This document shows, piece after piece, positions 16,809 to 19,002 of a stretch of 19,002 nucleotides of DNA (position 1 is its first letter; each line of letters begins with the position of its first letter). Position numbers and translations under genes: made by a program. The stretch comes from Rikenellaceae bacterium. Lineage in GTDB: Bacteria > Bacteroidota > Bacteroidia > Bacteroidales > Rikenellaceae. Under the pieces are notes generated by a model. The model was not told where the DNA came from, made no database searches, and worked only from the letters and a program-made list of their open reading frames with translations. The DNA is taken from assembly GCA_021203585.1 (NCBI GenBank), contig JAJQAW010000404.1:1-19002 (forward strand), in the 5' to 3' direction.

Positions 16809-17297
16809 CTATGACTGCAAATAGTGTTTCACCGCTTCGGGGCTCATAAACAACCGTCGGGCCGCGGCTTCCGGATCTTCCCCCTCCTGGAGGTAAATCC
16901 GCCGGACAAACACCGGCAGCGCCTCCCCGATTTCCACCAGGTGCCCGTCCGGATCATAAAACCGTACGGTCCGCTGTCCCCACAGCTCGGTATTGATCCG
17001 GTGCAGGAATCGAACGCCGACCGCCTGCAAAGCGGCGTAGTCCGCATCCAAGTCTTCCGTTTCGAAGCAAAGCTCGAACCGGCTTACCCCTTCGGCATTG
17101 TAAATGTGCTCCCGGCCCAGGGTTTGCGGAATAATGTTCTCGTCCAGAATCTGCCACAAAGCGAATCCTTCCTGAAAAAAGAAATTCAATCCCCCGAAAT
17201 CGTGAGTCACGGTACAACCTAAAACATCCATGTAAAAGTCCCTGGCCCGCCGGGCATCCCGCACAAAAAGAACGGGCGCGCAATTTTTTAGTTCCAT
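16809..17297 (-). CDS. VOC/glyoxalase-bleomycin resistance family protein
   Basis: A 162-residue member of the vicinal oxygen chelate superfamily, a metal-dependent fold used by glyoxalases, dioxygenases and drug-binding proteins. The first beta-alpha-beta-beta-beta module is CAPVLFVRDARRARDFYMDVLGCTV (written in the family pattern APVLxVxDxxxxxxFYxxVLG). The second contains FELCFETEDLDADYAALQAVG and the end motif RTVRFYDPDGHLVEIGE, with the usual C-terminal metal-ligand glutamate. A short helical tail follows (SPEAVKHYLQS). The substrate cannot be inferred. It ends in TAG (16809-16811). The glycosyltransferase lies next in the same frame, so readthrough would fuse the two. It probably opens the VOC-GT-kinase-RsmF run. 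Confidence 0.85.
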   Translation of the reverse strand: MELKNCAPVLFVRDARRARDFYMDVLGCTVTHDFGGLNFFFQEGFALWQILDENIIPQTLGREHIYNAEGVSRFELCFETEDLDADYAALQAVGVRFLHRINTELWGQRTVRFYDPDGHLVEIGEALPVFVRRIYLQEGEDPEAAARRLFMSPEAVKHYLQS

Positions 17298-17318
17298 AAC
17301 TTTCGGTATAAGAATGGT

Positions 17319-17326
17319 GAAAGATA
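17319..17326 (-). promoter_or_regulatory. Possible promoter -7 box for the VOC gene
   Basis: Minus strand TATCTTTC matches TAnnTTTG except in the last base and lies 21 bases before the ATG. No convincing -33 element. The 165-base gap (17298-17462) holds no gene that I can see. Confidence 0.35.
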
Positions 17327-17462
17327 AGTAATTTATCCGGGAGTTCCGGATTTCAGCGCCAAGTAAATCCAGCCCGGATAACAGTCGACAGCCGGGGGCG
17401 ATGCTTTCCTTTTCAACAAACGAGGCTTACCACTTGAATTTCGTAACCGAGGCGGGGAAAAA

Positions 17463-19002
17463 TCAGGCCTGAAACTCTTCGGCGCTATTGTTTTCCAAGC
17501 CTGCCGTCCGAAGCAATTCTTCTACATATTTCCGCTCGTTAGACAAACGAGGAACTTTATGCTGACCGCCCACTTTTCCCCGGCTTTCCATCCAAACATA
17601 AAAAGTACCCGGAGACAGAGCCCGGACAACCGGGGCATACAAAGTAGTATCCTTATAACGCTTAGCCTGGTAATCCGAATTGAGCTGCTGCAGCATTTGA
17701 TCCAGCGCCTGCGCGAACCCGGAAAGAGAATCCGGTTCCCGAGAGAATTCGATCAGCCATTCATGCGCTCCTTTGCTTCGTCCCTGCATAAAGACCGGAG
17801 CCGCCGTGTAATCCTGCACCGTGGCACCGGTGGCTTGCGAGGCCGCCCGGATCGCACGGTCCGCATTATCGATGATAATCTCCTCTCCGAATGCGTTCAG
17901 GTAGAGCTTCGTGCGCCCCGTTATCCGAATTTTGTGGGGTTTGATGGAGGTAAACTCCACAGTATCCCCGATCATATAACGCCACAATCCGTTGCTGTTG
18001 GATATAATCAGCGCATAATTGACCCCCTTCTTAACCTGCGAGAGCGGAACCGCTTTGGCCGGATTATCCAATTGGTCGGTAGGTAAAAACTCATAAAACA
18101 TACCGTAATCCAACATCAAAAGCAGGTCTTTGCTCCGTGGATCGTCCTGAATGGCAAAAAATCCTTCCGAAGCGTTGTAGGTTTCCATATACCGCATATC
18201 CGTTGAGGGAATCAGTTTTTCATACTGTTCCCGGTAAGGTTCGAAATTCATCCCGCCGGGGATAAAATAAGAAAGGTCCGTCCAAAGTTCCAATAATTTG
18301 TTTTTTCCCGTAATCTCCAGAATCTTATTCATCATCACCAGGTTCCAGGAAGGCACTCCGGCAAAGGCCGTCACCCGCTTGTCGATCGTTTCTTCGCAGA
18401 TTTTCCGGACCTTTTCCTCAAAATCCTCGATCAATGCCGTTTCCGGCCGAGGCACCCGTTTGGTTCTCGCCCAAAGCGGGGTATTCTCGATCAGGATCGA
18501 CGATAAATCGCCGCTTTGAGCCTGGGTTCCCAGCGGGTCGAGTTTGTGACTGCCCCCGAGCGTGAGCAGTTTACCATCGTAAGCCTTGGTATCCGGAAAC
18601 AAGTGCAATACCAGAGTCATCACATCCTTCGGCCCACGCATGTGAGTGTCCGTCAATCCGTCCGGAGTCACCGGAATAAATTTACTGATATCGTTGGTGG
18701 TTCCCGAAGATTTGGCAAACCATTTCACTTTGCCCGGCCATAAGACCGAGTCCTCGCCTTCCCGCGCCCGATTGATGTAGGGTTTTAACGAATCGTAATC
18801 CTGTACGGGTACCTGCCGCTGAAAACAGGAATAATTCCGAATCTGATCGAAACCGTGATCCCTACCGAAAGCGGTCAACCGGCCCCGATCGATCAACCGA
18901 CTGAACTGTTTTTTCTGGGGCTGGCGCGGATGTTTACGGAAATATTCGATCTGTTCCTGCCGCTTGCTGAACACCAAACTCATTAACCGGGACAATAAAG
19001 AC
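17463..19002 (-). CDS. GH3-family protein (acyl-adenylate-forming), start at or beyond the window edge
   Basis: A bacterial member of the GH3 superfamily, named for plant auxin-responsive acyl-acid amido synthetases, which adenylate a carboxylate and transfer it to an amino acid. About 510 residues are visible. Motifs: KSSGTTNDISKFIPVT, matching the ATP-binding SSGTT loop; METYNASEGFFAIQDDP, the second nucleotide motif; MIGDTVEFTS; then KIRITGRTKLYLNAFGEE before the C-terminal domain. The first internal ATG is at 18983 and a TTG at 18995, but the frame stays open to the edge (reading SLLSRLMSLVF), so the true start probably lies just outside. The substrate of the Bacteroidota GH3 proteins is unknown to me. 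It ends in TGA and is transcribed toward the VOC gene. Confidence 0.85.
   Translation of the reverse strand, partial: SLLSRLMSLVFSKRQEQIEYFRKHPRQPQKKQFSRLIDRGRLTAFGRDHGFDQIRNYSCFQRQVPVQDYDSLKPYINRAREGEDSVLWPGKVKWFAKSSGTTNDISKFIPVTPDGLTDTHMRGPKDVMTLVLHLFPDTKAYDGKLLTLGGSHKLDPLGTQAQSGDLSSILIENTPLWARTKRVPRPETALIEDFEEKVRKICEETIDKRVTAFAGVPSWNLVMMNKILEITGKNKLLELWTDLSYFIPGGMNFEPYREQYEKLIPSTDMRYMETYNASEGFFAIQDDPRSKDLLLMLDYGMFYEFLPTDQLDNPAKAVPLSQVKKGVNYALIISNSNGLWRYMIGDTVEFTSIKPHKIRITGRTKLYLNAFGEEIIIDNADRAIRAASQATGATVQDYTAAPVFMQGRSKGAHEWLIEFSREPDSLSGFAQALDQMLQQLNSDYQAKRYKDTTLYAPVVRALSPGTFYVWMESRGKVGGQHKVPRLSNERKYVEELLRTAGLENNSAEEFQA

Overview
The window looks like a Bacteroidota (Bacteroidales) chromosome segment. 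Support comes from a FeoA-FeoB fusion, near-perfect Bacteroidota -7 boxes (TAnnTTTG, seen as TATCTTTG) ahead of radA and feoAB, A-rich translation starts in place of strong Shine-Dalgarno sites, an OprO/P-type porin, an AspT/AspD pair and a futalosine-pathway MqnE. MqnE argues for a menaquinone-by-futalosine lineage such as Rikenellaceae rather than Bacteroides, but placement below order level is inference. I see no insertion sequence, CRISPR array, tRNA, rRNA or phage gene.

Layout. All genes but one are on the minus strand. Right to left: a GH3-family protein running off the right edge (17463-19002); a run ending in a clear intrinsic terminator (VOC protein, glycosyltransferase, deoxynucleoside kinase, RsmF-like rRNA cytosine methyltransferase; 17297-13544); an amino-acid energy module (AspT exchanger, AspD aspartate 4-decarboxylase, AnsB periplasmic asparaginase, porin; 13386-7610); a plus-strand CDF metal exporter (6532-7503), divergent from feoAB (6281-3801) with its small Cys-rich partner and terminator; a gene-free but highly structured stretch (3217-3535); and a tight operon radA, broken DUF3784-like gene, hotdog thioesterase, mqnE (3207 to the left edge).

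How the genes work together. AnsB would make aspartate from asparagine in the periplasm. AspT would exchange aspartate for alanine, and AspD would decarboxylate aspartate to alanine and CO2. This is the known aspartate/alanine proton-motive cycle extended by an asparaginase and an outer-membrane channel. FeoAB and the CDF transporter form a divergent metal import/export pair sharing an intergenic region with a long palindrome.

Most unusual. Four reading frames are interrupted: an in-frame TAG in ansB, a TAG 15 codons into the likely natural aspD frame, ATG-TGA at the start of the FeoB-associated gene, and a TGA plus frameshifts in the DUF3784-like gene. Each nonsense codon can be explained by one C:G to T:A change. 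TAG ends at least two other genes here, once just before a strong terminator, so wholesale TAG reassignment is unlikely. Local gene decay, damage or error in the source DNA, or selective readthrough all remain open.
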